The position numbers and the translations under genes were made by a program. A stretch of DNA of 64,000 nucleotides from Batrachochytrium dendrobatidis JAM81 (taxonomy: Eukaryota; Chytridiomycota; Chytridiomycetes; Rhizophydiales). Positions 35,448 through 48,344 of this stretch are shown piece after piece (position 1 is the first letter of the stretch; every line of letters starts with the position of its first letter). The notes beneath the pieces were generated by a model. That model did no database searches. It saw only the letters and a list, made by a program, of their open reading frames with translations, and was not told the origin of the DNA. Location of the stretch: assembly GCF_000203795.2 (NCBI RefSeq), contig NW_006281100.1:1447099-1511098 (forward strand), read 5' to 3'.

Positions 35448-36204
35448 TTTAGGAAGCTTGGATGATTTTTCTGATTTTACCGTAGTAGTCTGCTTTGCTT
35501 TTTTAATTTTTCCAATAGTGTGCTATTGTTTTCTACAACACGTTTATGCTTTCTATGCGGCTAGTTATTTTATCTTTTTACCGGTTTATCCATATTCCCT
35601 ATGCACAGAGTTATGTTGTCATCTCGTACACGGTTTACCACTAGTCATTCAATAGAGTTGTCGAGTTTTACCCTGCTGCTTTACATCCTTTGCCGCTTTA
35701 ACTTTGGTGTGGCTTTTTTATTCCCTAGTTTTATTGTTTTTACCTCTTTATTTTTTGGTGTGCATAAAGTTAGTTGACTGCTGTGGGCATTTGTGTAGAA
35801 TACAGACTCTTTTGCAAGCCTTTTTATTTTTTTTTGAACTTGGTTAGCTTTTTCATTTAGTTTTAATCCTGCTTGACTTGATGTTTTCAAACCATGCTTC
35901 CACTTTATTTCAGTTCATCTCGTATCCAATACAACTACATTGCAGATCTATTGGTTTTCTTGACCTATTTTACCAAGAATTATATAACAGTAATAGGGCT
36001 GATAGAAAAATACATGGATGGGGTTTGATTTAAATTCCAGTTTGTAACTATTATTCGAAATAGACTATGAACCTGATCAACGGACAAGATATAAATGTTC
36101 AATTGTGATGGATACAAAAATGATCAACCCAAAATAATATCCTTGATCGTCATATCCGGCTACTTTGCAGGATCGTTAAAAATGGTTTGACAAAATATTT
36201 TATT
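35448..36204. other. Cyclin 3' UTR and intergenic region
   Basis: About 760 bp between convergent cyclin and RPF1 stops. The first 450 bp are strikingly T-rich on the plus strand (many TTTT runs), consistent with a cyclin 3' UTR and terminator. A Lys-rich 69-codon minus-strand frame at 35681-35890 is simply the complement of this T-richness. Nothing else is recognised. Confidence 0.4.
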
Positions 36205-37402
36205 TTAAAGGTGGAACTTGCGTCGACTAGTGTCAAGTTCTGGCTTGTGCAGCCACTCATACTCTCCAAACTTGGTATCAAACGTTCCCTTTTGCAACGA
36301 CATTAGCTTTAATGTAAACCGTGGTCCAAGCTCTTGGATATCGCATCGCTCACCATTACGGAAAATGTATCGATGGCGACGGAAAAAAATGAAATCGCGT
36401 TGATTATGGAGTGTAGCTACTTGACGACCGACAAACTCGGGTACATGTGGAAACATGGACGCAAACATCCTGCCAATGGTATGACCTAAGCGGGTGTTAA
36501 AGTTGTTTAAAATAAGTTCGGGCTTATAATCGTCTGCCTTTCCATGTCCTCTGATGAATTTGGGCAATTTTACACTTGTAAGTTTAAAGTGCGCTGTTGG
36601 ACCATCCGGAAGATGGATTAGTGTAATGGCATCTGATGTTCAACACATTGGATGTATCAACAAATTAGTTTATGATTCAACCATGTCAAGTATAAACTAC
36701 ACAAATTTTAGGTTACAGCATACTTGGCTTCTTCCTGTCTTCGTTGATAACTACCAGGTCTGTATACGATCGTTCAATAGCAATCTCGACAATTTTCTTG
36801 ATTTCGAATTGAGATCCACGCTTCACAAACTCGGCGTCAGGAAAAATAGATACAAACTGCTCTGCAAACTCGTATACACTCTAAAACACCCAGTCATGCA
36901 TATGATTGTAGTAGATGCGATTGATGATTAGAAACAGAGTGATTGGTCTAAATGAAAGTGCTAAACTGATATGCAAACCGTTGATTTATAAACTACTTAC
37001 AGCTGATGGACGTCTATTGGTTGTTACAAGAATTTTTGGTGGCAGTCCATCCTTGAAATATGAAGAAAATTCATCTGCATCTTCATCTGCAAATACCTGG
37101 CAATGTTATTTGATCATTTCAAAGCTATTAGCCTCATTGAAATCATGTACATCAATGTATTTTCAATAAAAACCACATACTTCTTCGTCCTGCTCAACCA
37201 AAGTTTCGTCCTCTTCTCGCAACGTTTCCAGTGTTTGAGGAACATTTTGCTCTAGTCGCTCCTTTTTCAGCTGTGGATTGGATGCTTCTTCCTTTTTCTG
37301 TTTTAGACGAGTTTTGAGCTTGTTACGACTCTTTTCTGACTTGAGTTTATGAAATACCTCGCCTCTCTTGATTTTGTTACGGATTCTTGATGGCTCTCTC
37401 AT
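36205..37402 (-). CDS. RPF1: RPF1, Brix-domain 60S ribosome assembly factor
   Basis: Four exons from the ATG at 37402. Rpf1 is a nucleolar factor for 27S rRNA processing and large-subunit assembly. The N-terminus is Lys-rich ([15 protein letters not shown], then [16 protein letters not shown]). The Brix domain starts at [13 protein letters not shown], continues [13 protein letters not shown], and has [20 protein letters not shown] and [22 protein letters not shown], all characteristic of Rpf1. It ends [29 protein letters not shown] and [18 protein letters not shown] diverged element (copy I) begins about 90 bp upstream of the start. Confidence 0.95.
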
Positions 37403-37493
37403 ATTCTGGTTGGTGTCTTTGTATATATACTGCTGTTAAAGCCAATTATCAGAAAAATATTCTTTTGAATTTTCGACATCACGTGTTTGAAAT

Positions 37494-37904
37494 TTACAGT
37501 TGTATTCACCTAAAATGAAACATTTTTCTGCATTTATCTTGCAGTGATTGTCTTGGAATAATCCATGGTTAAATATTCATTATTTTCCTACTAGAAATTG
37601 ATTGTCTTTTATAGAGGCTCTGTTGTGTCCTAACATCAGATACGTTCGCGCTCTAGCTTAACAGAAAAAGGTAAACATTGGATGATCATGAAAAAACGGT
37701 TGTATTCCCAACTGTAATGTTTTGAAAAAAAAAAATTGGAGATTGGATGTCAACATTCCTTCAGTATTTTTGTACAAGAATGAGCATCAAGACCAACGAA
37801 TTAATGAATTCAAAAGACAATCGTGCTCAGTAAGATTGGCACCAATCAAACATGACTGTTTATCATGTATTCCGACTTTGGTTTTCATTTTACGTGAATA
37901 CGTC
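37494..37904. repeat. MITE-like element (family copy I)
   Basis: Begins TTTACAGTTGTATTCACCTAA and ends TTCATTTTACGTGAATACG, about 411 bp. Interior motifs are TATCTTGCAGTGATTGTCTTGGAATAA near the left end, ATCAGATACGTTCGCGCTCTAG and GGTAAACATTGGATGATC, the last two shared with the 652-bp arms. It lies in the promoter-side region of RPF1. Confidence 0.75.
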
Positions 37905-38127
37905 AAACTTGAATCAACGTTGATGATTTTGCCAGCATTGATTATGACTGAATTGTGATACTGCTCAGTTTATTTAATCAACGAGTCTAGTAGTTGTGGG
38001 ACTCTACACATTCAATAGCTACAAAAAAGAATGAGAGTTTGTGCTATTGAATAGCTGTATAATAGAAAATAAAGCAAATGTAAACGTGGATATTGTAGAA
38101 AACATAAACGTTTTTTGAAGAATTTAA

Positions 38128-38209
38128 GACAACGTGGCCGAGTGGTTAAGGCGACGCCCTGCTAAGGCGCTATGTTCTGCATGCGTAGGTTCGAATCCTG
38201 CCGTTGTCG
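38128..38209 (+). tRNA. tRNA-Ser(GCT)
   Basis: A complete 82-nt cloverleaf. The acceptor stem GACAACG pairs with CGTTGTC at the 3' end, followed by discriminator G. The D arm has the A-box-like TGGCCGAGTGGTTAAGGC. The anticodon arm is CGCCC-TGCTAA-GGCG with anticodon GCT (serine AGC/AGT codons). There is a long variable arm typical of class II serine tRNAs, and a B-box GGTTCGAATCC. There is no intron. A T-run (TTTTTT) directly follows and can serve as the Pol III terminator. Confidence 0.96.
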
Positions 38210-38333
38210 CTTTTTTGATTGAATTAGATTTTGATCACGTTGATTGGAATTCATTTTTTGTCTAGAAAATCGCACTAGTCAAATAACCCAACTTTATTTT
38301 GTTTAAAAATGAACTTTATACAACTGCAATAGT

Positions 38334-40718
38334 TTATGATATTGGCATATCCTGAGATCTTAAAGTGTTGACTCGTCCACGAAGTCGATCAGATGAAGGA
38401 GAATACATTGCGTTTGTTCTGGTATTTGTGTAATTTTTGATTGCGGTATTTGAAAATCGTTGTGATGGAGCCATAACTGGAACTCTTCCATCATCAGTAG
38501 CAGTTTTTTGAAATGGATTTGAAGCTTGATTTAGCGAATGCGTTGTATTTCTTGCCGGCATATCAGTATACCGGGGAGTTTTTTTCAAGCTTGGACTTAC
38601 AGCCGAGCATTTTAATGTAGTGCTATTGCGAATCGAGTGGCAAGAAATACTTGTCAGTAATTATTAAATCAAACCCCCACATCTCAAATCGATGGACAAA
38701 CCATTGGGTGTTTGTATTTGGTGGTAACAGGCTTTCGTTTTTGGATTCCAGTTTCAATGTAGGATGATTTGTGTTTAAAGCTATAGAAGGCTTAGACATT
38801 GGTTTATGTGCTAGTGATATGTTTTCGTTTGATTCTGATCGAGCCACGACTGATAAAGATTGGCGAGTTCGTCCCGTCAAAGAAGATATGGCCAACAGAT
38901 CTAGCTCTGCTTCTCGCTGTGCAACAAGTCTTTCTCTTTCTTGCAAGTTCAGCAATCTAAACTCAAATTCTTCCTCTCGGCGATTTAAATTGGCAATGCT
39001 AGCACAGAATTACAAATAAGCAAATATAAATCTCGAATAAACTCGCAAAAGTTCAAAATATACCTATTTGACAAATCTTGTTCCCTGATTGAAAGTCTGA
39101 TATGACCATGGGCCAACAGCTCTGTCGTTTCTGGTCTTAATTCGTGCTATTCATGATAAAAAGTCAAACATATTTAGTGCAATCAAAGCAGCACACGAAT
39201 TTGAGTTGAAGATACCTTTGTGGTCAGCATAATGCGAATAATTGCTTGCAATTCTTGGCTATATATGGACGATAGCGGCAATAGCTTTCCCGACTTTATT
39301 TTTGCAGACAAAGCGGCCTGAGTGTTTGCCTGAAAAGGTGGTCTAATGATAGTAGTGAGTGTTTACGCTATTCGCACAAGCGTGACTGAATCATAGTGTT
39401 TTTAACTTACTCGAGTGCACATAATTCGTAAATCAAGCACCCTACATTTCAAAAATAACATCAACAAATAGTAATATTATTTTCTACAATTCAGCTCAAT
39501 AGTTTACCAAGAGCCCAAATGTCGGATTTGGCGTTGTATCGTGACTCATCTACCAATTCCTAATATTGGACAACGTTAGATGAGGAAGCAGCAACTAATA
39601 CAAAGTAGCAGGTGTTTTTAAAAATATCCATAGCTTGTTCTTACGGGTGACATGTAAAAAGGAGTTCCAACATAGGTTTTGGCAAAATCTACTTCAGGAT
39701 TTTCAATGACTCGCGATAATCCAAAATCGCCAAGTTTGACATTCAGTAGTTTATCCAAAAATACTACATGTGTATTAGACTCTCAAAATACAACAGTCAA
39801 CATATCAAACAATTATACTTACCATTGTCTGGCTTGATGTCTCTGTATCATTTGTACAAGTTAATACATCTAAAAAACAATTTACATACATAAATATCCC
39901 ACGTGCACCAAAATAAATACCTGTGCAAAATTGTCGGATGCTTGTCTGAAGCATGACACTCTTGCAGTGCTAAAAGTAGTTGTCCCAACAGATTCCACAC
40001 AATTTCTTCTGGAATAAACCGTCTATTTTACTCCAACAAACAATAAAATTCAACAAACTATCGAGTGTATGTGAATTTGACAAAGATGTATGACTTGATA
40101 TACCCTTCTTTTTTGCATCGCTTAATAACTGCAGCGAGATCTCCACCTTCGCAGTATTCTAGAGATTTCAAGTTAGTGAAATAGCCTTGATGAATACAAC
40201 AGATCAGCAAACAAAAACCGCGCAAGCAAATTGGTGTTACCCATGATGATGAATATAAGACAATTCTGGCGATCAACAAATCTCTCATAGTATCGCACAA
40301 TATTAGGATGTCGTAGTTCGCGCAAAATATTAACTTCGGCAACCAGCTGTTTCTTTTCCTTTTCCGACATTTTACGATAGTCTATTTCTTTTCGAGCCAA
40401 CATCTATGTAATGCATTGCATTAAATATGGTTAGCAAAATATTTCCAAGCAGAGTTTGATTTACTAGGATTGGACAGCGGTGTGTCCGAAACCAAAGACA
40501 ACCAAACTTGGATCCACAATTATAAAACATTTGCAAAGACTCGAATTTGATTTTAAGCTTGCATAGCATATGGAATGAAAGAGTATTGATCCATGTTTAA
40601 GATACACAGCTGGTCTAAATAGTTGAGCATGTACCTTTCCGTCTTCTTTTCGTCGCACTTTGCGAATAATTCCAAACGAGCCAGACCCAACAGCTTCAAG
40701 TGGCTCATAATTGTTCAT
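38334..40718 (-). CDS. NIMA-related (NEK2/nimA/Fin1-type) Ser/Thr kinase
   Basis: A many-exon gene from the ATG at 40718. The kinase domain opens [20 protein letters not shown] (Gly-rich loop), followed by the catalytic lysine in [63 protein letters not shown] and [14 protein letters not shown], then [14 protein letters not shown]. These are standard NIMA-family features; such kinases promote mitotic entry and centrosome or spindle pole events. The tail has a coiled coil ([24 protein letters not shown], split by an intron) and a Ser/Thr/Asn-rich C-terminus. The last two exon junctions, around 38623-38690, are the least certain part. Confidence 0.9.
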
Positions 40719-40970
40719 TTGTAATATTCCAAAATTTTAATTCAAGCTTATTCTAGACACTCTTGACTAGATTTACTAGAAAATGGATGGAATGGTCACT
40801 AGTCCAAACGAGTTAAATGTGCAGTTCAAATGGAATAATTCTTGGACAGCGCAACCACGGGATCAGAAACTCACTTTCTAGTCGTGTTTGCATTGGCTGA
40901 AAAATGAGATTTATTCACGTGCCATTTAGACCAGTCAATCAGATTGGCAGTTGAACATCTTGTGAAGGTT
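40719..40970. promoter_or_regulatory. Divergent promoter region, NEK kinase / TTC14-like gene
   Basis: 252 bp between divergent start codons at 40718 (-) and 40971 (+). No element copy or specific motif recognised. Confidence 0.4.
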
Positions 40971-42194
40971 ATGGATCGCAAGCTGGAGGTTATTGAGCCT
41001 CTTGTCGCTCTGGTGGACGAGATGCTAAAGTCAAAAGTGCCTGAATTTGTTTATTCAGATAACCATTCAGATAACCATGCCAGACAGAGCACTTGCTCAA
41101 ATATTCAAATCAAAGACTACTATTCAAATGACAGCTTCGAGCATACCAGATATATGGATAATAGTTCAGATCTATGCAATCCAAATACAGTGAATCTTTT
41201 TGTACAGGAGTATGGTATTGTCGATTGGCAAAGTTTGCTATATCAACGACAGAGGTAATAGACATCTGTCAAGCTAGCTATATCGACTCGACTTATTGAC
41301 TATATGGAACTTTTCTGGATATGATTGTTCAACTTCAGAGAATCTGTGGATGATAAAGGCATTGATTATCTGAGTTTACGAGATTTACAAAACAAAGATT
41401 GGGCCATATCATGGTACGACTTGAATTGGAGATTGCTCATTGTCATCCTATTGATGTTTCATAGTCTAATAAAAAGATTAGTGCAAATGATGGTATAGCT
41501 GCTGCTCGAAAAGGGAACGATTCCAGTGCAATGAGGAAATACAATGCTGCACTAGACATGGATCCAAAATGTGTAGATGCTTTAGTTGCACGAGGGGCAA
41601 TGTAAGTAGATCCATTTAAAGCATAATTCAACCTGTTGGTAAAATCTGATTTATTACTCCAACGCATCAATTAGGCTAGCAAATCAGGGAAGATTGGACA
41701 GAGCGTTGGTAGATCTGAAGCATGCTGTGTTGCTCAACCCAAGGCACGAAAATGCATCACGATATCTCAAACGAACGCAAGATGCCATTGCAAAAGAGGA
41801 TCAAGAAAAAAAGGCAATTCTTAGAGGAGAATTTTTGATGGTAAGATATCGTAACAGTGATTAAATCTCAAGACACATTTCATTACATAGATCATGCGCT
41901 AGTTGGTTTTTTTGCTATGTATTTTAGCCTGCAAATTATGATCCTGGAGACAAGAATGCATCAAGACTGAATAGTGCTTCACTACCAACAGATAAGTACT
42001 CGTTGATAGATGATCCGGATTCAAGCGACTATGAAGGGCCAAAACGGCCCCATACATCTAATTCCGATAGCAATGACCAATCTCGGCGCAAAAATAAGCA
42101 CAAACACAAAAAGAAGCATAAGGAAACAAGTAGGAAAACAGGCACTTCAAAATCTAGTAAAAAGTCAAAGAAATCTAGAGACGACGACTATTAA
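40971..42194 (+). CDS. TTC14-like tetratricopeptide protein with basic tail
   Basis: Five exons from the ATG at 40971. The central part has TPR units: IAAARKGNDSSAMRKYNAAL followed by DMDPKCVDALVARGAML, then ANQGRLDRALVDLKHAVLL and NPRHENASRYLKRTQDAI. The wording around VDALVARGA and RHENASRYL resembles animal TTC14, as does the Lys/His/Ser-rich C-terminus (KHKHKKKHKETSRK, SSKKSKKSRDDDY), which suggests a nuclear, RNA-associated protein. The N-terminal S1 domain of TTC14 is not apparent. The frame is open a little upstream of the chosen ATG but only with non-ATG starts. Confidence 0.6.
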
Positions 42195-42414
42195 ACCAGC
42201 GAAGCATAAAAAAGTCGTTCTACTACCACAGCGGAGGTGATCGCTCATCTGAAAGTCGAAATGGTTTGTAAGATTCTAAAAGTGACCAAAGTCGCTTTTT
42301 ATAGAAAAAGCTGCTTTGAGGCTGCTTCAAGTATAAAACAATTCTAAAAATACAATTGTATCGACTCTCACTTTATTTTTAAAAGCGACTATTGTTTTGG
42401 GTTTGGGTTTGGCA

Positions 42415-45400
42415 TCAAATGATGCATGCATTATGCACTATTCCTATACTGTCTTTTCTCGGAATAGTGCGATAATCGCAATTTTCGGTATCCAAATTAT
42501 ATACTGATTTGGAAATATCAATAGCATTACTGTCCTTTGCAGTTGTAAAGTATGCTTTACTGCTCTCTCCCATCGCCTGCAGAAATAATTCGCGTGTACC
42601 CATATCCTCGGGATTTCCTTCCAAAGCCATACGTAGACATTCAACTGCAGCCATTGCTTGCTTTTCTCGCAAAAAGGCAACCCCGACTGCCCTATATACC
42701 AGATGTCAAGATTAGAACTCAAGTAGCGTGCGATCTTGCCGTATCACCATAAAAGCCAAAAATTTGCAAATCAATAAGAAATCAAAGTTCTTACTTGAGA
42801 ATATCGGCGTCCTTGATTCCAAGATAAAGAGCTTGTGTAATTGCCTGATGTGCTTCAGTTATACGACCTAATGTAAGTGATAGCAGTGCGATATTGGCCC
42901 ACACCTCGCTGTCGCGATTGTTCAAAACATTTGCTTCCTTGATTACAAAAGTTTCTATATTAAACACTAAAACTCACGACTTTTCCCAGTACTCCAACAT
43001 CAACCACATTTTCACTTACAGCAAAAGCGTCTTCGGTTTCCTGGTACTCCTTAAGAGCAAAGCACGCTTTTCCAGCTCCGTGCCAGCTCTGGCTTGATGG
43101 AGTGGTACTACATGCCTTTAAAAACATATTCTTGGCAATCGATGCCAAACTTACATCCACACATTCTTCGCGATGCTTTAGGAACTGAAGGTGGTTGGTC
43201 AAAGCATCCGGATATTCAGATGCAACAGGCACTTCTAGATATGCATTATGTAGATAGATGGTTCCAAGTCGGATATAGATTGGAGCCATCTTTTTTTCAT
43301 CTGTACAATGCATCAGCAAAAAATGATGTTACTATTTTTCAAGTTCATAATTCATAAATTGTTTAAATTATGTTGAATAACTTACCAGGATTGAATGACA
43401 GTACAGTCTCATATGCATGTTTTGCCTCGGTATATTTCCCCTGAATATACATTAAATGACCTTACAAATTGATTCATAGATACACTGTTAATAAGCTAAA
43501 ACAGTCGAGTGTTTTACAACCAAGGCAATCTTAAACTTACCTAGTTCTGTCCATACAGTAACATTGTTACTATCTAGTGCAAGTGCCTCTTTGAGATGCT
43601 CAAGTGCCTTATCGTAATGGCCAGACTGAATCTTTAGCTGGCTTAATAAAAGATAAGGTTTGACTGTTGCGCCGCGGAGAAGCAGCTCCTAAAGTTGATA
43701 CATTGCAGTAGACACTGGTTAATATCGATTACTGTAAAAACAATCTGCTAACCTTGACCCACCTGGGATAACGCTCGATCAGAAAAATCTCCCAAATGAA
43801 CCGATGTAGCAAATATTGCAGCTTCTAAATATGGTGTTGGTCCGTCCTCAACTACCCGATATAAAATAAAATATTATTGTATGCTACATCAATAAAATGG
43901 TAAAACTCTGGTTGTACTGAATAGAATTACCTGATTCATGCTGCAAGCCATGCAAGAGTTTAGCCTCGGCAATATATTTTTCAGATTCGGCATCGTCGCC
44001 CAAAATATCAAGAAGAATCCCCTAAAATATAAAAACCTACATATAAGCACTCTAGCCACTCAATGGTAAATTTGATAAGATTATGTTCAAAACAGGATTT
44101 CCCACCATAAAAACATTGCTGAGAATGCACTTTGGCTCTAGCTTGACCGCGCTTGTCATATACACATGTGCCTCGTCAAGTTTTTCATGGGCACAGCAAA
44201 TTGCACCATAAACGAGAAGTGCTGGAACATACTTTGAGTTTCGAGACAGAATTTCTTTGAAACATGCTTCGCCTTTTTCTAGCGAATTGGTTCTCATCAT
44301 AAAACATCCATAGTCGAACCTGTATTAGGTATCATTTAATTAACATAATCGCCAAGTGCCTGTATAAGATGCTATATTGCTGTTAAAATCAATGGGATAC
44401 AAGACATGAGCTAGTTACCATGCTGAAATTGTATCTTCGTATTTTGCAACACGTTCAAGATGATATCTTGCAGAAATAGAATATTTTCCATTAAACTCTG
44501 CCACGTCTGCAAATTCTTTCAATGAATGGAAATCAGCAAGTCGGTCCATAGCGGGATCCACAAATTTGGGTTCTCTTTTTGAAAAAATCTAATCATTTTG
44601 CAGAAATTCAAATATTTTTTAACCCCATGCCAAAAGTTTTAAGACTAGAAAATGTAATGTAGCCAATAGGTCTACTACTGCTTTGAATCTTACCTGATTG
44701 ATAGCAACGTGCATTTGGTCAATCAGATACACGTAAACATTACTCATAAACAATTGCTGCTCAGCTACTGATAAAAAGGGAGATTTTTGAAGGAAGCGCT
44801 GACATATGAATCAGTGCTTAAATTAGTCATGACTTGATAAAATGCATTCAAATCACCCTGTATCATCTAATACGAATCTTGCATACCTCCCGGATAACCT
44901 GAACAACCGATGCTTTTAATTGCTCTTTTAAACTAAAATATGCACCACTTTTGTTTAAATGATACATGAAGAGTTTTTTCCGCTAAATATAATAAAGTAT
45001 GAATGTTTAATTTAAACATATTGAATTGTTTTTCAAAAAACCTACTTGCTGCTGACTTTCTGCAGATCTCGACTCATGATCATTCATTTCTTCACTTTGC
45101 AGCTCAACCTCTTTTTGCAATGTGTCTCGGTACTTGTCCACTAACTTGTGCACAATCTCGTTGATTTTTGTGCGGTAATCTTCATCTGCCTGGTTTGACC
45201 GCTTTTTGAATTGCAGATCTTCTGGAATGTATCGCTTGGGAATGAAATCGCTTACCGACTTGGTACTCTATTTTGTAAATTTCAAATAAAAACAATCAAA
45301 GATTGATAAGCATATAGACCAAGCTCAATGACAACATCAGATCACGTACTGCTTGCAATTTCTTTTTATCAATCAGCGGTTTGGATAGCATGAATTCCAT

Positions 45401-48229
45401 AGATACTGCAGAACCAATGTTGCGATATACGTTATTTTGATCCACTAAGTAATTTACCATGTTAGCTACTGAATTAGTATAAAATAAACAAAACTGAATA
45501 CCCACATTTTTTGTTTCCCTTGAACTGAGCTGGAATTTCGTTGAAAGAAGCGGCTTGAGCAGAAGAATCACTGGTATCCACAACATCCAATGGAAAACGA
45601 CCTGTAAAATCATCCAGCATTTTATAAAAATAAATTTCAACAATAAAATAGTTTGACCAGCTACTACAATTTACAAGAACTTGCCTTTAATTCCAATGAT
45701 GTTTGGATACATAAGCATTGACATATCAATGGTGGCTCTACCCCGGTACTTGCTAGCAAGAGTATCTGTAACAGACGTAAACTTTGTCATGGGTGTGCGA
45801 ATAAACTTTAACGCAGTACAAATGTAATAACCAACAAATAAGGTCAGTTCATAATCATTTTTAATCATCAAAAGCAACTCAAATTTTAAAACCTAATACA
45901 CACCTCTATTTCCAACGGCTTTTTATCCGTAGCCTGTTTTCTAATCTGTTCAAGAACAGTAGGACTTAGATATACAATCGACGATTGTCCCCAAAACACG
46001 CGTTTTGTTTCTTTGATTTCTACTGGATCACTGTCAGCCTCTTCAAGCGGCTGGGAAGAAGAAACCCCTGCTGCAGACGCCAATGTAGCTTGGGCTGTAT
46101 GTTCTTTTCGAATGTCTGCCAGCGTGACAGTTCGCGGAACATTTGCAATTGGATCTACAAAAAATGAAATATTAAATTCTGGGATCAAATACTCTACTGT
46201 AATTTGATTTGTATCTAAATATCACATCATTCAATACCAGAAACTACTGGAGCTTCGCATAAAACCAATGAACCGTTTGAAATTGAAATGACACGCTCTT
46301 TTGATTGGTCGCTTGGAAGAGTTAGATTGATGGTGTACGAAAACACATCTAGCATTATACTTGTCAGTCAAATTATTTTGTAAATAGTACTAAAACAATT
46401 ATGTTCACTATTCAATCTACTTGCTTGAGTTGAGATCTTTTTCAGAGCCTTCCTTGGTGGTCCATTCGTCTGGAATAGGATATACATCATCAATGCGTAG
46501 TTTTACAAAGTTGCCATGAGAGATATCATAAGAAGTAAGTAGGGGTCTAGAAAGAGAGATTTCTATTGTGCACTCTGAAACAAGTTTGGAAGCTTCTGGT
46601 GATGTTAATAGCAGTTTTGGATTAAGATAATCGATTTGAACTGTTTTTCTGAATTGTAATGGGGCTTCGGGAATTACTCCGTCATTTTCTATGTTGCGGT
46701 CGTAGTATTGTAAAAATGGTTTGTAAAGTGATACTTCAGCGCTTCCAAGAAGCGCAGTTTTTTCTTTAGGAAGCGATTCAATCAATGTCAGCGTGATCAA
46801 CTTGTTTGCAAATGTCTCAATAAGAGTCTAATATTGTTAAGCACCAATAAGTATCAGTTGCAAAATATAAACATTCAAACTTTGTGAGCCAATATAATGA
46901 TTGAAAATATACTGCAAATTCAATTCCAGGCTTACCTCGTCTACATTAAAAACATGTTCATAGGATAAATTGTAGTCCGGATTGCCATTGTCCACAATTG
47001 TTGCAGTCTGTAAAGTTGATGGAATAAAATGCAGTTTCATTAGCTTAATTTTATCCAGGCGTGTGGTGTCTAATCAGATTCAATAGAATATTGATACAAA
47101 ACGATACTTGCATCTTTGTAATCAAAATCAGCAAACTGAGTACGAATAAATGAATTGACATGCTCTCCTTTTGCACCACGAATGTTTACACCATTAACAA
47201 CTCTAATGGGTGAATAAAAGAAACAACTGTCAAGAATCCAGCCAATAGACTAATTATAAAATATTTCCAAAATGGGTGTTTCTGTATGCATGAATAGGCA
47301 GGTCCAATTAAAATATACGCTTTTCCAGCTTAAATTGAATGTAGTCATAAATTACAATCGTATTCACGCAAAATGGAACATTAGATAGGAATGTCAAAGT
47401 GCATAGTAAACAGCCAGTCTCGGAATATGACTGGGTCAATTTGTTGAACAGCATTGTGGTTTTAAAACTCGCTAGTTTTTTTGGTGACCAGCATGAACAC
47501 AACAGTTATATTTTGAAATCTGCAATCTTTGTTTAAACTAGAACGCAAATGTATCCGAGTTTTAAAATATAACAGTGAGCTTGTACATCATCAAAACAGT
47601 TGAACCCAATATCTGAATCACAATGGATGAATTTGTGCTTAAACTTGGTGATCGTACAACGTATGAATATACTCAACGAGAAGAAAGGGAAAGTTTAAAA
47701 TTATAGTTTGATTATATCATATGATGAACGTTGTGTTTGAAACAATAATTGGGTTAGTTTCTAGTAGGAAAACAACGAATATTTCACCATTGCCTATTCC
47801 AAAACCAAATGGTTATTACAAGATACAAGTGTTCCATTTTACGTGACTACAGCTGGAAATGCGCCACATATACAGATAAACCAATGAATGAATGTCAAGA
47901 ATCAGCATAAAAAGGATATTCATCACGAGAGATTCCGATATCGAGGCTTCCTGTCCAGTACCAGCAGTAGAGACTGCTCCAATATTTAAATTTTGCAAGG
48001 CATGGCTCTGATACTCTTCATTACCGAGTAAAGCTGTAGTTGTTGTGCTGGCTACAAATGGAGCGGACTTTGAGTCTGCAAGACCAGCATTAATAGACTT
48101 TTGTGCAAAGCTACTTGAGAGTTTGACGGCAGTCAATTTCGAATTTACAGTAGATGAAATGGTTTCAGCATTCATAGAAGCAGTTCCAACAAAAGCAGGA
48201 TTTGTGCCTTTTTTTTGCGTACTAGCCAT
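42415..48229 (-). CDS. CFAP70: CFAP70 (TTC18)-like axonemal TPR protein
   Basis: A large gene of about 18 or more exons. The first exon (ATG at 48229) is low-complexity Ser/Thr/Ala-rich. The next, around 47200, begins a C2-like region: VNGVNIRGAKGEHVNSFIRTQFADFDYKD, split by a GC-AG intron, then NPDYNLSYEHVFNVDE, TLIESLPKEKTALLGSAEVSLYK and CTIEISLSRPLLT. This matches the N-terminus of CFAP70. The middle has ...VFWGQSSIVYLSP and YRGRATIDMSMLMYPN. The C-terminal third is TPRs (FDYGCFMMRTNSLEKGEACF, YVPALLVYGAICCAHEKLDEA, NVLNNRDSEVWANIALLSL, FLREKQAMAAVECLRMAL). CFAP70 sits at the base of outer dynein arms, so it implies motile zoospores. Element copy J enlarges intron 1; the exact donor of exon 1 is unclear. 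Confidence 0.85.
47352..47855. repeat. MITE-like element (family copy J) in CFAP70 intron 1
   Basis: Begins TTACAATCGTATTCACGCAAAATGG and ends TGTTCCATTTTACGTGACTACAGCTG, about 504 bp, among the most complete diverged copies. It shares with the 652-bp arms the central motifs CAATATCTGAATCACAATGGATG, CTTGGTGATCGTACAACGTATG and CATATGATGAACG, and the 3' motif TAGTAGGAAAACAACGAATATTT. It accounts for most of the roughly 730-nt first intron of CFAP70. Confidence 0.85.
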
Positions 48230-48344
48230 GAGATGTAGTTTGAGCTTGAAGTTGAGTATCGAAGGAAAGGATGGAGCAACGCGTCGTAAAACAATCAAGT
48301 TGCACAACTGTCGGTTGGCTTGAGTGGGTTGACAGATCTGGTTC

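Noticed and set aside
35681..35890. Lys-rich 69-codon minus-strand ORF after cyclin B
   Set aside because: It is the complement of the T-rich cyclin 3' UTR; composition explains it.
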